A stretch of 64,000 bases of DNA from Rhodococcus koreensis (GTDB taxonomy: Bacteria; Actinomycetota; Actinomycetes; Mycobacteriales; Mycobacteriaceae). Within the stretch, counting starts at the first letter, position 1. Every line of letters starts with the position of its first letter. Made by a program: the position numbers and the translations under genes. Shown piece by piece: positions 46,773 through 57,689 of the stretch. Location: the NCBI RefSeq assembly GCF_900105905.1, contig NZ_FNSV01000005.1, forward strand, positions 1,798,001-1,862,000. Reading direction: 5' to 3'. The notes beneath the pieces are model-generated. The model was not told where the DNA came from, ran no database searches, and saw only the letters and a list, made by a program, of their open reading frames with translations.

Positions 46773-47492
46773 ATGAACGACGAACTCGTGGGCATGGCCT
46801 ACCCGTATGCACTCGACGCACTCGACGACACCGAGCGCCGCGAACTCGACACCGATCTCGCAGGCACCGACGGGGACACCCGCTCCACGTTCACCGACGA
46901 GGTCCGGCGGATCCGCGAAGCGTTCGCGGTGGTGAGCGCGGTGGGCGCCGTCGAACCGCCGCCACGGGTGCGGATCCGGGTCCTCGATGAGATCAGGCGT
47001 CCCGCGCCCGCGCCGACGTCGCTCGCCGAGCGTCGCTCCCGCAGGCGGCGCTGGCAGATCGCCGCCGCCGCCGCCGCGGCCGTCGGGGTGCTCGCCGGCG
47101 GAACGGTGATCGTCCGGCAGCTCACGGAAGGCCCGGCGCCCACAGTCTCGGAACAGGTGCTCGACGCCGCCGACATGCACTCGTCGACGAGTCCGATCGC
47201 GGCAGGCGGGTCCGCGACCGCCAGCTACTCGAAGTCGCAGGACGCCGTGGTGTTCGTGATGGACGGTGTCGCCCCGCCCAGCGCGGACACCGTGTATCAG
47301 CTGTGGTTGATGCCCGAGTCCGGGGACGACCCGGTGCCCGCCGGAACCATGTCGGCCGGCGACATGCAGCCGACCACGACGGTCGTCCTCGACGACGTGG
47401 GGTCGATGTCGAAGCTGGCCGTCACCGTCGAACCGCCCGGAGGGTCACCCCAGCCGACGTCGGAACCGTTCGCGGTGCTGCAACTGAGCTGA
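46773..47492 (+). CDS. rskA: Anti-sigma-K factor RskA
   Basis: A 239-residue single-pass membrane protein that should hold SigK inactive. The cytoplasmic anti-sigma domain (1-90) opens with LVGMAYPYALDALDDTERRE, the membrane segment is WQIAAAAAAAVGVLAGGTVI (about 92-112), and the extracytoplasmic RskA domain contains VFVMDGVAPPSADTVYQLWL and DDVGSMSKLAVTVEPPGGSP. It starts one base after the sigK stop, so the two are co-expressed. A hairpin terminator follows the stop. Confidence 0.92.
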   Translation: MNDELVGMAYPYALDALDDTERRELDTDLAGTDGDTRSTFTDEVRRIREAFAVVSAVGAVEPPPRVRIRVLDEIRRPAPAPTSLAERRSRRRRWQIAAAAAAAVGVLAGGTVIVRQLTEGPAPTVSEQVLDAADMHSSTSPIAAGGSATASYSKSQDAVVFVMDGVAPPSADTVYQLWLMPESGDDPVPAGTMSAGDMQPTTTVVLDDVGSMSKLAVTVEPPGGSPQPTSEPFAVLQLS

Positions 47493-47513
47493 TCCGGCCG
47501 CCGCCGGACACAG

Positions 47514-47550
47514 AGAAACCCCCGCGCGGTGATCCGCACGGGGGTTTCTC
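47514..47550. terminator. Terminator between rskA and groEL1
   Basis: GAGAAACCCC (47514-47523) pairs with GGGGTTTCTC (47541-47550), with an inner GCGG/CCGC stem. The 3' side ends in TTTCTC. It lies between convergent genes and can serve both. Confidence 0.75.
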
Positions 47551-47590
47551 GTTCGAACGATCGGAGCCCGATCGGCCGCGACGGCAGAGC

Positions 47591-49285
<1,695 letters not shown>

Positions 49286-49296
49286 TCACGTATGGC

Positions 49297-49596
49297 TTAC
49301 TTGGAGACGACAGCCAGCACGTCGCGTGCCGACAGGATCAGGTACTCCTGGCCGGCGTACTTGATCTCGGTTCCGCCGTACTTGGAGTAGATGACCGTGT
49401 CACCCTCCTTGACGTCGACCGGGATGCGGTTGCCCTGCTCGTTGACGCGGCCTTCGCCGACTGCGACGACAGTGCCCTCCTGGGGCTTCTCCTTGGCCGT
49501 GTCGGGAATGACCAGGCCGGAGGCAGTCGTCGTCTCAGCCTCGTTGGCCTGGACGAGGATCTTGTCCTCGAGCGGCTTGATGTTGACGCTCGCCAC
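49297..49596 (-). CDS. groES: Co-chaperonin GroES
   Basis: The 99-residue heptameric lid of GroEL. The start is GTG 49596 after GGAGG. It contains [19 protein letters not shown], the mobile loop [19 protein letters not shown] and the end [15 protein letters not shown]. The open frame upstream is not similar to GroES. It is transcribed with groEL1 from a promoter carrying a CIRCE element 124 bp upstream. Confidence 0.96.
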   Translation of the reverse strand: MASVNIKPLEDKILVQANEAETTTASGLVIPDTAKEKPQEGTVVAVGEGRVNEQGNRIPVDVKEGDTVIYSKYGGTEIKYAGQEYLILSARDVLAVVSK

Positions 49597-49719
49597 GATG
49601 AGCCCTCCACTTTGGGGTATGCGGATCCGGAGACTTCTCCGGACTCCTGTTTGAGTGTTCCGTTTACGGCACTTCACACAGCCCCGTCGTCGCGGGTGCC
49701 GGAGCTCGATCGGCGCCAC

Positions 49720-49746
49720 TTGGCACTCTATACGTGAGAGTGCCAA
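49720..49746. promoter_or_regulatory. CIRCE element (HrcA operator)
   Basis: TTGGCACTC-TATACGTGA-GAGTGCCAA is a perfect 9-9-9 inverted repeat, matching CIRCE (TTAGCACTC-N9-GAGTGCTAA) apart from one symmetric change. It controls groES-groEL1 and lies 81 bp before the divergent phosphoesterase gene, which might also be affected. Confidence 0.92.
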
Positions 49747-49826
49747 CCCTCAAGGAGAAGGGGGTGGTAGATCGCGCCGCGCCGAATATCGTCCTGTCTC
49801 AGGGGTCGTCACCTAAGGTTCCTCTG

Positions 49827-51545
49827 GTGTCTGACATCAATAGGCGTAAATTCCTGACGTTTGCCGGGCTCGGGGCGATCGGGACGGTGGGGTTCGGAGC
49901 ACGCCCGTGGGGGTTGCAGTACGCGGGCGCGGCCCCGCTCCCGACCTCCGGGGCAGGCACCACCCTAGAAGCGGTGGCCGTCCCCCTCGGAAGCTCCGGC
50001 TACCGCAGACTCGGCGCGGGACCGGGGTGGCCGACGATCGTCCGCACCGAACTCGCCGAGGCCCGCAGCGGGCGCGAGGACCGGCGCACCGCACTCGCCT
50101 CCCTCGTCCAGCTCACCGACGTCCACCTGGTCGACGCCCAGTCCCCGATGCGCTTCGAATACGTCCACCCCTTCACCGGTTCCGCGTTCCGCCCGCACGA
50201 GACGCTCACCGCGCAGGGTCTCGTCGCCGTGGTCGCCCGCGTCAACGCCCTCGCGTCCGGCCCGCACACCCAGCGCGCGTTCGATGCGGTCGTAAGTACC
50301 GGCGACAACACCGACAACAAGGAATTCGCCGAACTCGGGTGGTTCCTCACCGCGCTCAACGGCGGCACCATCGTCCCCAACACGGGCGCCCCCGACCGCT
50401 ACGAAGGCGTGCAGAACTCCGGGGCCGACCTGTACTGGAACCCGGAGTCCTCCGTCCAGGACATGTACAAGAAGGCCGGGTTCCCCGAGATCCCCGGCCT
50501 GCTCGGCGCGGCGATCGCCCCCGTCACCAGCCCCGGCCTGAACACCCCCTGGTACTGCGTCTTCGGCAACCACGACGACTCGGTGGAGGGCACCGTCCCG
50601 AGCGGCATCCCCCCGCTCGAAGCCATGTACACCGGTTCGCTGAAGTTCGAGGTCCCCGGGTCGCCGGAGCAGGCGAAGGCCGTCGACATCGCCACCAAGT
50701 TCGACCCCGGCGCCATTCCCGCTGCGCTGTCCGCGTTCACCACACCCCCGCGGGTCGTCACCCCCGACCCCACGCGGGCACCGTTCACTCCCCGCCAGTT
50801 CATCGCCGCACACCTGGACCCGGCCAACACCGGCCCCGGACCGGCCGGTCACGGCTTCGCACCCGACGCCGGCGAGACCGGAATCGGCTACTACTCGTTC
50901 GAGATCGCACCCGGTGTCGTCGGAATCAGCATGGATTCCACCAACCGGGCGGGGTTCGTCGACGGCTCGCTCGGCGCCGCGCAGTTCCGGTGGATCGAGG
51001 ACACCCTGGCGGCAGGCAGCAGCCGGTACTACGACACCGCGGGCAACCCTGTGTCGCAGGCACGCAGCGACACCTGGTTCGTCCTGTTCAGCCACCACAC
51101 CAGCGGCAGCATGGACAACGTCGTCCCCGACCCCGCCGCCCCGGCGGAACCCCGGATCCGTGGTTCGCGACTGGTGTACCTGCTGCACCGATTCCCGAAC
51201 GTCCTCGCCTGGGTCAACGGACACACCCACGAGAACCGGATCACCCCGTGGCCCGGATCCACTCCGGAGCAGTCGTTCTGGGAGATCAACACGGCCTCGC
51301 ACATCGACTTCCCCCAGCACGGGCGGATCATCGAGGTGGTCGACAACGTCGACGGAACCGTGTCGCTGCTCACCACGCTGTTCGAGGCCGACAGCCCGTA
51401 CGCCGTGGACCACACCGACCTCTCACCGCTCGGGCTGGCGTCGCTGTACCGGGAGTTGTCGTTCAACGACATTCACGCCGACCCCGACCTGGGCGGCGGG
51501 ACGGCCGACCGGAACGTCGAACTGGTGCTGGTGTCGGGTCGCTAG
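49827..51545 (+). CDS. Tat-exported metallophosphoesterase (TIGR03767-like)
   Basis: A 572-residue exported enzyme from GTG 49827. A twin-arginine signal (INRRKFLTFAGLGAIGTVGF) precedes the calcineurin-type catalytic domain. Metal-binding motifs are VQLTDVHLVDAQ, VSTGDNTDNKEF, CVFGNHDD, LFSHHTSG and VNGHTHENR. The arrangement matches the PPA1498-type actinobacterial phosphoesterases; the substrate is unknown. The longer frame from 49734 would begin inside the CIRCE element. Its stop overlaps the convergent K+ channel gene by 4 nt. Confidence 0.88.
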   Translation: MSDINRRKFLTFAGLGAIGTVGFGARPWGLQYAGAAPLPTSGAGTTLEAVAVPLGSSGYRRLGAGPGWPTIVRTELAEARSGREDRRTALASLVQLTDVHLVDAQSPMRFEYVHPFTGSAFRPHETLTAQGLVAVVARVNALASGPHTQRAFDAVVSTGDNTDNKEFAELGWFLTALNGGTIVPNTGAPDRYEGVQNSGADLYWNPESSVQDMYKKAGFPEIPGLLGAAIAPVTSPGLNTPWYCVFGNHDDSVEGTVPSGIPPLEAMYTGSLKFEVPGSPEQAKAVDIATKFDPGAIPAALSAFTTPPRVVTPDPTRAPFTPRQFIAAHLDPANTGPGPAGHGFAPDAGETGIGYYSFEIAPGVVGISMDSTNRAGFVDGSLGAAQFRWIEDTLAAGSSRYYDTAGNPVSQARSDTWFVLFSHHTSGSMDNVVPDPAAPAEPRIRGSRLVYLLHRFPNVLAWVNGHTHENRITPWPGSTPEQSFWEINTASHIDFPQHGRIIEVVDNVDGTVSLLTTLFEADSPYAVDHTDLSPLGLASLYRELSFNDIHADPDLGGGTADRNVELVLVSGR

Positions 51546-52078
51546 TTCCGGCGCTTGCGGGCCCAGTCGACGGCCGCGACGACCGCGCGGATGCCGACGC
51601 CGAGAAGGATCAGATTTCCGATGATCTGCACACTCACGACGGCTCGCGACGCATCGGTCGTCGCGGCGATGTCGCCGAACCCGACGGTGGAGAACACGGT
51701 GAGCGAGAAGTACAGCGCACCCATCCGAGTGAGCGGTTCGGTGAAGAAACGCGGATCGCTTTCGGACATCAGGCAATATCCTGTCGCGAACCCCAGCAGG
51801 TAGAGCGGCAGGATCAGGGAGAGTGCCTCGATGGCCTGGAGCGCAGGCACGTCGGACCGGAAGATCCGGCGGATCTGCCAGACCGCCGCCGAGCCGACGA
51901 CCAGCAGGCCCCCCGCCAGGAAGAGCAGAGCGGACATGTTCCCGATCGAGGTCCATGGCAGGGCGAAGTAGACCACCGCGCACAGGACGACGGTGCCCAG
52001 CGGGCGCACGAATGCGCGCACCAGAAGCCGTCGGCGCTCGCGTCTCGTGAGGTTGCGAAAATCGCTGGCGCGTCCCAT
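51542..52078 (-). CDS. Two-TM potassium channel
   Basis: A 178-residue ion channel of the Ion_trans_2 family. The pore loop carries the selectivity filter TVGFGD (131-136), followed by the inner helix VVSVQIIGNLILLGVGIRAV. Two further hydrophobic segments precede the pore (GTVVLCAVVYFAL and SALLFLAGGLLVVGSAAVW), and there is another at LSLILPLYLLGFATGYC. The N-terminus is basic (RNLTRRERRRLL). No RCK or cyclic-nucleotide domain follows, so gating is not evident. It is alone between two divergent or convergent genes. Confidence 0.9.
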   Translation of the reverse strand: MGRASDFRNLTRRERRRLLVRAFVRPLGTVVLCAVVYFALPWTSIGNMSALLFLAGGLLVVGSAAVWQIRRIFRSDVPALQAIEALSLILPLYLLGFATGYCLMSESDPRFFTEPLTRMGALYFSLTVFSTVGFGDIAATTDASRAVVSVQIIGNLILLGVGIRAVVAAVDWARKRRN

Positions 52079-52283
52079 GAGATTCCTTTGGACAACTGTG
52101 CAGGTGAGACCGGATATCGAGCGCCATCTTCGTCTTCGGGGGCCGGAAGTCGGGAGCGAAATCCGTTTGTTTTCTGTAACGTTCAGATAACAGTCGCCGA
52201 TTCAACGGGCAGGGAATACCCGCTGAACAGGGCGTTCCGGCAGAGACAGCAGGTCACGCGTCGAAAACGTGAGGGGGTGTGTG

Positions 52284-53933
52284 ATGGGTATGTCCCTGGG
52301 GATGTCGACCGGCGCGGCAGGTGTGAGTTCCGCGCTCGTCACCACCGCCTCCAACGGCGCGCAGAACGTCGAGTTCCGTTACCTGTCCGCCGATCAGGCC
52401 CACACCGACCTCGGCGATCTGGTCCGCTCGTCGATCTCGCTGATGACCACCCAGGTTCCCGCCGATCCCACCACCCCCGACGCGTTCGCCGTCGCGTACC
52501 GGACGCAGGAGCAGGCCCACTCGATCCGCAGCGCCGTCAGCAGGCAGCGCCATCGTGTGCACCTCGTGCCCGAGACCGCGGCCACCCTCACCTACCTGCG
52601 GCACACCGGCGAGGTCGCACAGCATGCCACCGTCGCGATCGTCGACTTCGGCGAGTCCGGGTTGTCCGTCGCCGTCGTCGATCAGGTGGACGGCACCGTC
52701 CTGCACGCCGACCGCACGAGCCACGTGAGCGGCACCGGCATCGACGACCTGATCTTCCACCACGTCGTCGGCAGCCTCACCACTCCGCATCCCCTGCGGC
52801 ACCTGGACCGGGATCTGCTCTCGGCGCGGTGCCGCGTCGCCAAGGAGCAGTTGTCCTCGGAGCCGAAGTCGCACGTCGACATCGATCTGCAGGGCGTCCG
52901 CCCGATCGAGATCAGCCGCACCGGGTTCGACGAGATCGTCGCACCGACCGTCCGCGTCGCGGTGGAGTTCATCCGTGCCACGATCGCCGACTCTCCGCGC
53001 CAGCCCGAGGCCCTGGCCTTGGTCGGCGGCGGCGCGAACATTCCCGCGATCGCCGCCGCCGTCACCGACGCCGTCACCGCCCGGGTCATCGCGGTGCCCG
53101 AACCCGACACGGCGACCGCGAAGGGTGCGGCGCTGCTCGCCGTGTCCTCGGCCATCCGCGACTACCCGGCCACCGAGTCGAACCGCCCCGGTTCGGCCGC
53201 GAAGGTGTCGGGGGCTCTCGTCGGCGCGCTGGTGGTCGGCGGCCTCGTTCTGGGTTACGGCGTGAAGGAACTCGCGCCCGCACCCGATCCCAACGTCTCC
53301 CCTGCGGGGACCGACAGTTTCCAGACCACCGAGCAGGTCGCGACCACGACGACCGACGAGCCTCCCGCCACGCGGATTCCGTCGTACGATCCGACGCCGA
53401 CCTCGGAGTACTACCCGAATCAGGTTGCCCCGCCCACGTCCGAACCGCGCACCGACCAGATTCCTGCGCAGGCGCCCGATTCGACGACCGAGACGACGCC
53501 CCCGCGCACCACCACCCCCCTGCCGACCCCCACGACTCCTGCGCGTCCGACGCTGCCCGGAACGGAGCCGCCGCAGCCCTCGTGGCCGCACATCGAGTGG
53601 CCCGCGATTCCGCCGCTGTGGCCGCAGGTTCCCGGCGAATCGACGCCGAACGAACCGCGCCCCGTCGCGCCCGCACCCGGTGGTCCCGAAGTGGCACCTC
53701 CGCCCACCGGTGCACCCGGTGCACCCGCCGAATCCACCGCGCCTGCGGCGCCCGCGGCACCGACTGCGCCCGCGGAATCGGTGCCCGCCGCACCCGAAGG
53801 GCTCTTCCCGATGGTCCCGGCGCCGGGCACGGTCGCTCCGAGCGCTCCCGCCGGGGCGCAGCCGAGCGGCTCTCAACCCGGTGAGGCGCTGACTCCCCCG
53901 GCCACGCAGACCGTCACCATTCCGGTCAGCTGA
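52284..53933 (+). CDS. Membrane-anchored Hsp70-like ATPase with proline-rich tail
   Basis: A 549-residue protein from ATG 52284 ([13 protein letters not shown]), preceded by GAGGGGG. Residues 1-300 form an Hsp70/actin-type nucleotide fold: [20 protein letters not shown] is the phosphate-2 loop and [16 protein letters not shown] the adenosine motif. The chaperone substrate-binding domain is absent. A membrane segment ([18 protein letters not shown]) near 316-334 is followed by about 200 residues rich in Pro, Thr and Ala. Function unknown; similar ATPases occur in rhodococci and nocardiae. It overlaps convergent tsaD by 8 nt. Confidence 0.82.
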   Translation: MGMSLGMSTGAAGVSSALVTTASNGAQNVEFRYLSADQAHTDLGDLVRSSISLMTTQVPADPTTPDAFAVAYRTQEQAHSIRSAVSRQRHRVHLVPETAATLTYLRHTGEVAQHATVAIVDFGESGLSVAVVDQVDGTVLHADRTSHVSGTGIDDLIFHHVVGSLTTPHPLRHLDRDLLSARCRVAKEQLSSEPKSHVDIDLQGVRPIEISRTGFDEIVAPTVRVAVEFIRATIADSPRQPEALALVGGGANIPAIAAAVTDAVTARVIAVPEPDTATAKGAALLAVSSAIRDYPATESNRPGSAAKVSGALVGALVVGGLVLGYGVKELAPAPDPNVSPAGTDSFQTTEQVATTTTDEPPATRIPSYDPTPTSEYYPNQVAPPTSEPRTDQIPAQAPDSTTETTPPRTTTPLPTPTTPARPTLPGTEPPQPSWPHIEWPAIPPLWPQVPGESTPNEPRPVAPAPGGPEVAPPPTGAPGAPAESTAPAAPAAPTAPAESVPAAPEGLFPMVPAPGTVAPSAPAGAQPSGSQPGEALTPPATQTVTIPVS

Positions 53934-54963
53934 ACACCTGACTGGTCGCCACCGACAGCCCGGGGTCGCTGGCCACGGTGAGCAGGGAGGGCGCGGCGCC
54001 GCCGGCGATCAGATGCGCGCCGAGCGAGGCGATCATCACTCCGTTGTCGGTGCACAGGCGAGGTTTCGGGACTCGCAGGGTCAGACCGGCTTCGGCGCAG
54101 CGTTCCTCGGCGAGCGCGCGGATACGCGAGTTGGCCGTCGCGCCGCCACCGAGCACCAGAGTGTCCACGCCGGCGTCACGAGCCGCGCGTACCGCTTTCA
54201 TCGTCAGCACGTCGGCCACGGCCTCCTGGAAGCTCGCGGCGATGTCGGGCACCGAGTACGACTCGTCGGCCCGTTCCTTCGATTCCACGTACCGCGCGAC
54301 GGCCGTCTTCAGTCCGGAGAACGAGAAGTCGTGCCGTGCGTCCCGCGGTCCGGTCATGCCGCGCGGGAAGGCAATCGCGTTCCGGTCGCCGTCCTGCGCC
54401 GCGGCGTCGAGGGCGGGGCCACCGGGGAATCCGAGTCCGAGGAGGCGGGCCACCTTGTCGAACGCTTCGCCTGCGGCGTCGTCCACGGTCGTGCCCAGTT
54501 CGACGATGGGCTTCGCGAGGTCCTCGACGTGCAGGAGGTGGGTGTGCCCACCGGACACGAGCAGCGCCACGCAGGGCGGCATCGGTCCGTGCTCGAGGGT
54601 GTCCACCGACACGTGCCCGCCGAGGTGGTTCACCGCGTAGAACGGGACGTCCCACGCCGCCGCATAGGCTTTCGCGGCCGCGACGCCGACGAGCAGGGCT
54701 CCGGCCAGACCGGGGCCGATGGTGACGGCGAGTGCGTCCGGTTTGACGATCCCGGCGGCAGAGAGGGCCCGCCGCATCGTCGGCACGATCGCCTCGAGGT
54801 GTGCGCGGGACGCTACCTCCGGCACCACCCCGCCGTAGCGTGCGTGCTGGTCGACGCTGGATGCGACCTCGTCCGCGAGCAGCTCGCAGGTCCCGTCGCC
54901 GTTCCACCGGACGATGCCGACTCCGGTCTCGTCACAAGAGCTTTCGATCCCCATGACGATCAT
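53926..54963 (-). CDS. tsaD: tRNA N6-adenosine threonylcarbamoyltransferase (TsaD)
   Basis: TsaD transfers threonylcarbamoyl to A37 of ANN-decoding tRNAs, with TsaB and TsaE. The 345-residue ASKHA-fold protein has the metal-binding [25 protein letters not shown] at the N-terminus, [13 protein letters not shown] and [16 protein letters not shown]. The ATG overlaps the rimI stop by 4 nt. It is the last gene of the t6A/alr operon. Confidence 0.96.
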   Translation of the reverse strand: MIVMGIESSCDETGVGIVRWNGDGTCELLADEVASSVDQHARYGGVVPEVASRAHLEAIVPTMRRALSAAGIVKPDALAVTIGPGLAGALLVGVAAAKAYAAAWDVPFYAVNHLGGHVSVDTLEHGPMPPCVALLVSGGHTHLLHVEDLAKPIVELGTTVDDAAGEAFDKVARLLGLGFPGGPALDAAAQDGDRNAIAFPRGMTGPRDARHDFSFSGLKTAVARYVESKERADESYSVPDIAASFQEAVADVLTMKAVRAARDAGVDTLVLGGGATANSRIRALAEERCAEAGLTLRVPKPRLCTDNGVMIASLGAHLIAGGAAPSLLTVASDPGLSVATSQVFS

Positions 54964-55439
54964 TGCACCGGCTCCTCACCCGTTCCGGGGCGACGCATCG
55001 TGAACGCGTCCGCACCGCTCGGTTGGTAGTACTTCTTACGGGTTCCCACGATCTCGAATCCTTCACGTCGGTACAGGGCGATCGCCGCGTCGTTGTCGGT
55101 GCGCACCTCGAGAAACACGGGGCCGCCCCTCGTGTCGGCCACGCGCAGCAGCTCGTCGAGGAGGGCCCCGCCGATCCCCCGCCGCTGGCACGCCGGGTCG
55201 GTTCCGATCGTGTGTATCTCGGATTCGGGGTGCGAACCGTTGCCCAGCAGGGCGATTCCGGCGTACCCGACGACGTGGCCGGTGTCGTCCCGCGCCACGG
55301 CGTAGTGCACGTGCGGAGCGGCGAGTTCCGCCCTGAACGCGTGTGCGCTCCAGGGTCCGTCACCGGCGAAGAGGAGGGTCTCGAGCTCCGCGCACCGTTC
55401 GGCGTCGGCGACCGCCATCGGTTCGATGCGGAAAGTCAT
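54960..55439 (-). CDS. rimI: Ribosomal-protein S18 alanine N-acetyltransferase (RimI)
   Basis: A GNAT acetyltransferase of 159 residues with the acetyl-CoA motif [14 protein letters not shown] and preceding DTARGG-type strand ([20 protein letters not shown]). RimI acetylates the N-terminus of ribosomal protein S18 and sometimes other proteins. It overlaps tsaB and tsaD by 4 nt each, in the usual order tsaE-tsaB-rimI-tsaD. Confidence 0.93.
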   Translation of the reverse strand: MTFRIEPMAVADAERCAELETLLFAGDGPWSAHAFRAELAAPHVHYAVARDDTGHVVGYAGIALLGNGSHPESEIHTIGTDPACQRRGIGGALLDELLRVADTRGGPVFLEVRTDNDAAIALYRREGFEIVGTRKKYYQPSGADAFTMRRPGTGEEPVQ

Positions 55440-56095
55440 TTCTTCCGGTCCGCCAGTTCCACCGCGTCCGGGCGTCGCAGGTAGAGCGGGACGAGCGCCG
55501 CCGGGGCCGCACTACCGAACAGCGCATCCGCGGCCACCGCGACCAGCCCTGCGGGCGAGGGGGTTTCCACCGGTTCGACCGGCAGATCGAAGAAGTCGAC
55601 GTGTGACGGCGATCCCGCCACCACCTCGGACGGCATGGGCTCGAGCTCGCGCGGCTTCACCACCGCGGGACCCTCCACCCGAACTCCCGCCGAATAGCGT
55701 GCCCAGTACACCTCGCGCCGGCGTGCGTCCGTGACGACGAGCAGATTCCGGTCACCGTCCACCTGCGCCGCGATGGCGTCGAGGCTGCACACCCCGTGAA
55801 CCGGGATGCCGAGGGCGTCGGCGAACGCGGCGGCGGTGGCCATCCCCACGCGCAGTCCCGTGAACGGACCCGGCCCGGCCCCGACGACCACCGCATCGAG
55901 GTCCGCGGGGACGTGCCGCGCCTCGGCGAGGCACTCCAGGATGTGCGGGGTGAGCACTTCCGCGTGCGCGCGCGGGTTGACCGTCACCCGCACCGCGAGC
56001 GTGTGGACCGCCTCTACCGATGCGGAGCCGGCCGAAACCCGGACGACTCCGGCGGTCACGGCAGGCGTGGACGTGTCGATGGCGAGAACAAGCAC
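55436..56095 (-). CDS. tsaB: t6A synthesis protein TsaB
   Basis: A 219-residue ASKHA-fold partner of TsaD and TsaE. The N-terminus MLVLAIDTSTPAVTAGVV and the motif VVVGAGPGPFTGLRVGMATA are characteristic. GTG 56095 is chosen because it opens directly at the conserved strand; the long upstream frame overlaps tsaE without similarity. It overlaps rimI by 4 nt. The C-terminal half (after residue 120) is poorly conserved, as is normal in the family. Confidence 0.93.
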   Translation of the reverse strand: MLVLAIDTSTPAVTAGVVRVSAGSASVEAVHTLAVRVTVNPRAHAEVLTPHILECLAEARHVPADLDAVVVGAGPGPFTGLRVGMATAAAFADALGIPVHGVCSLDAIAAQVDGDRNLLVVTDARRREVYWARYSAGVRVEGPAVVKPRELEPMPSEVVAGSPSHVDFFDLPVEPVETPSPAGLVAVAADALFGSAAPAALVPLYLRRPDAVELADRKK

Positions 56096-56144
56096 GGTAA
56101 CTGAGGGTACTCGCACGTCAGATACGCTCCCGACACCCGACCCG

Positions 56145-56633
56145 TCAGGAAATCCACTCCCAGTGGGCCGTGCGGACATCCGACTCCGGTTCGCGGCGCA
56201 GGCGTACCCGCAGGTGACGATCGGCCAGCTGCTCGACGATGCCCTCGCCCCATTCGACGACGACAACGGCTGCGGCCAGGTCGGTGTCGAGGTCGAGCGC
56301 GTCGAGTTCGTCCAGCGCGTGCGGGCCGCTGCCGCCCAGTCGGTACGCGTCCACGTGCACCATTCCGACCGGCGCACCCCCACCCGGCCGGGTGCCCGCC
56401 CGGTGCTCCCGCGCGATCACGAATGTGGGTGAAGTCACTCGCCCCTGCACACCGAGCCCGGCCCCGATTCCCTTCGTCAGTGCGGTCTTCCCCGCACCGA
56501 GAGGGCCGTCGAGCACCACGAGATCACCGGCGACGAGTCCCCGGGCAAGGTTCCGCCCGAACTCCTCCGTGTCTTCCGCCGTCGCCAGCACCACGGTCCC
56601 GCTCACGGGCAGTACTCCTTCCTCAGCCGACAT
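56145..56633 (-). CDS. tsaE: t6A synthesis ATPase TsaE
   Basis: A 162-residue P-loop ATPase that drives the TsaBD cycle. Walker A is GPLGAGKTALTKG, followed by RVTSPTFVIAREH and the HVDAYRLGG and VVEWGEG motifs. The ATG at 56633 overlaps the upstream hydrolase stop by 11 nt; the frame opens at 56669. About 50 bp separate it from tsaB. Confidence 0.93.
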   Translation of the reverse strand: MSAEEGVLPVSGTVVLATAEDTEEFGRNLARGLVAGDLVVLDGPLGAGKTALTKGIGAGLGVQGRVTSPTFVIAREHRAGTRPGGGAPVGMVHVDAYRLGGSGPHALDELDALDLDTDLAAAVVVVEWGEGIVEQLADRHLRVRLRREPESDVRTAHWEWIS

Positions 56634-57687
56634 CGGACTGCTCACCCGATTGGAATGTGGCCAGGCCACGATGCAACAACCGGTCGACCGCGTCCGACAC
56701 CACGGACGGGAACTCGAGCTGCACCAGGTGACCGGCGCCGCGCACCCGCACCAGTTCGGACTCCGGTAGGTCCGCCGCCAGTTTCCGGGAACTGCCGAAC
56801 GGGATGGTCATGTCGCTGTCGCCGCACACCACGACCGACGGGGTGTGTCCGAGCGCCGCGAGTGACGCGGACTCGTCGTGCAGTTCGAGCGTGCGCAGGA
56901 AGTTCACGATGGTGACCACCGACGTCCGGTCCAGCATGGAGTCGGAGAACTTGTGCAGCCGCGGACTCACGTCCGTGCCGTACGACGCCGCCCGCAGGAT
57001 GGGGGTGATCAGGACGCGGGCCGCGCCGCGCGCGTGCTGGACGAGTTCGGGCGAGGTCCGGACCGCGAGCCGGAAGCCGTCGATGACCGGGTTCTGCAGG
57101 TTCCGCGTCAATCCGGTCTCGCTGAGCCCGGCCGCGGCCGTGGCCACCAGGCCCGCACCGATCACCCGCTCCGAAACCAGCTCGGGCCGCTGCCCGGCGA
57201 AGGCGAGCACCGTCATCCCACCCATCGAATGCCCCACCAGCACAATCGGTCCGGTGGGGGCCTTCGCCTCGACGACGGTCGCGAGATCGGCGCCCAGCTG
57301 AGCGATGGTGCAGCTCGCCGCGGACGGCACACCCGAATCGCCGTGCCCGCGTTGGTCGTAGAACACCATCCGCACGTCGTCGCCCCACCGCTCGGCGAGC
57401 TGACGGCGCTGGAAGTGCCACGACGTCATGTCCAGGCAGTACCCGTGCACGAACACCGCCGTCACCGGGGCGTTCTCCGGGCCCACCTCGCGGACGGCGA
57501 GCGCCACGCCGTCCTCGGCGACCACCACGCTGCGCCGGTCCCGCGTCATCAGGGTGAAGTCCTCGTCGCCGTAGATCTCGCGGCCGGGCCGGGTCGCGCT
57601 GCGCACTGCGTTGACTCCGGCCACCGAGCCGAGCGCCAGCGCGCTGAGCACACCGCCGACGAGTCCCAACCGCTTCGACACACCCAT
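56623..57687 (-). CDS. Membrane-anchored alpha/beta hydrolase
   Basis: A 354-residue hydrolase. An N-terminal hydrophobic segment (LGLVGGVLSALALGSVAGVN) is followed by a catalytic domain with VFVHGYCLDMTSWHFQR, the nucleophile loop GHSMGGM, DQRGHGDSG and a late GAGHLVQLEF histidine. It is conserved between alr and tsaE in mycobacteria, where it is a lipase/esterase-like protein. The substrate is unknown; the place between cell-wall and tRNA-modification genes does not decide it. Its ATG is 2 bp past the alr stop. Confidence 0.9.
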   Translation of the reverse strand: MGVSKRLGLVGGVLSALALGSVAGVNAVRSATRPGREIYGDEDFTLMTRDRRSVVVAEDGVALAVREVGPENAPVTAVFVHGYCLDMTSWHFQRRQLAERWGDDVRMVFYDQRGHGDSGVPSAASCTIAQLGADLATVVEAKAPTGPIVLVGHSMGGMTVLAFAGQRPELVSERVIGAGLVATAAAGLSETGLTRNLQNPVIDGFRLAVRTSPELVQHARGAARVLITPILRAASYGTDVSPRLHKFSDSMLDRTSVVTIVNFLRTLELHDESASLAALGHTPSVVVCGDSDMTIPFGSSRKLAADLPESELVRVRGAGHLVQLEFPSVVSDAVDRLLHRGLATFQSGEQSDVG

Positions 57688-57689
57688 GC

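Noticed and set aside
47549..47560. CGTTCGAACG near the rskA/groEL1 terminator as a LexA box
   Set aside because: It lacks the two half-sites with a 4-base spacer and lies between convergent gene ends, not in a promoter.
49907..53884. 1325-codon plus-strand frame
   Set aside because: It runs out of frame through three real genes (phosphoesterase, K+ channel, Hsp70-like) and is extremely Arg/Pro-rich, so it is a GC-skew artefact.
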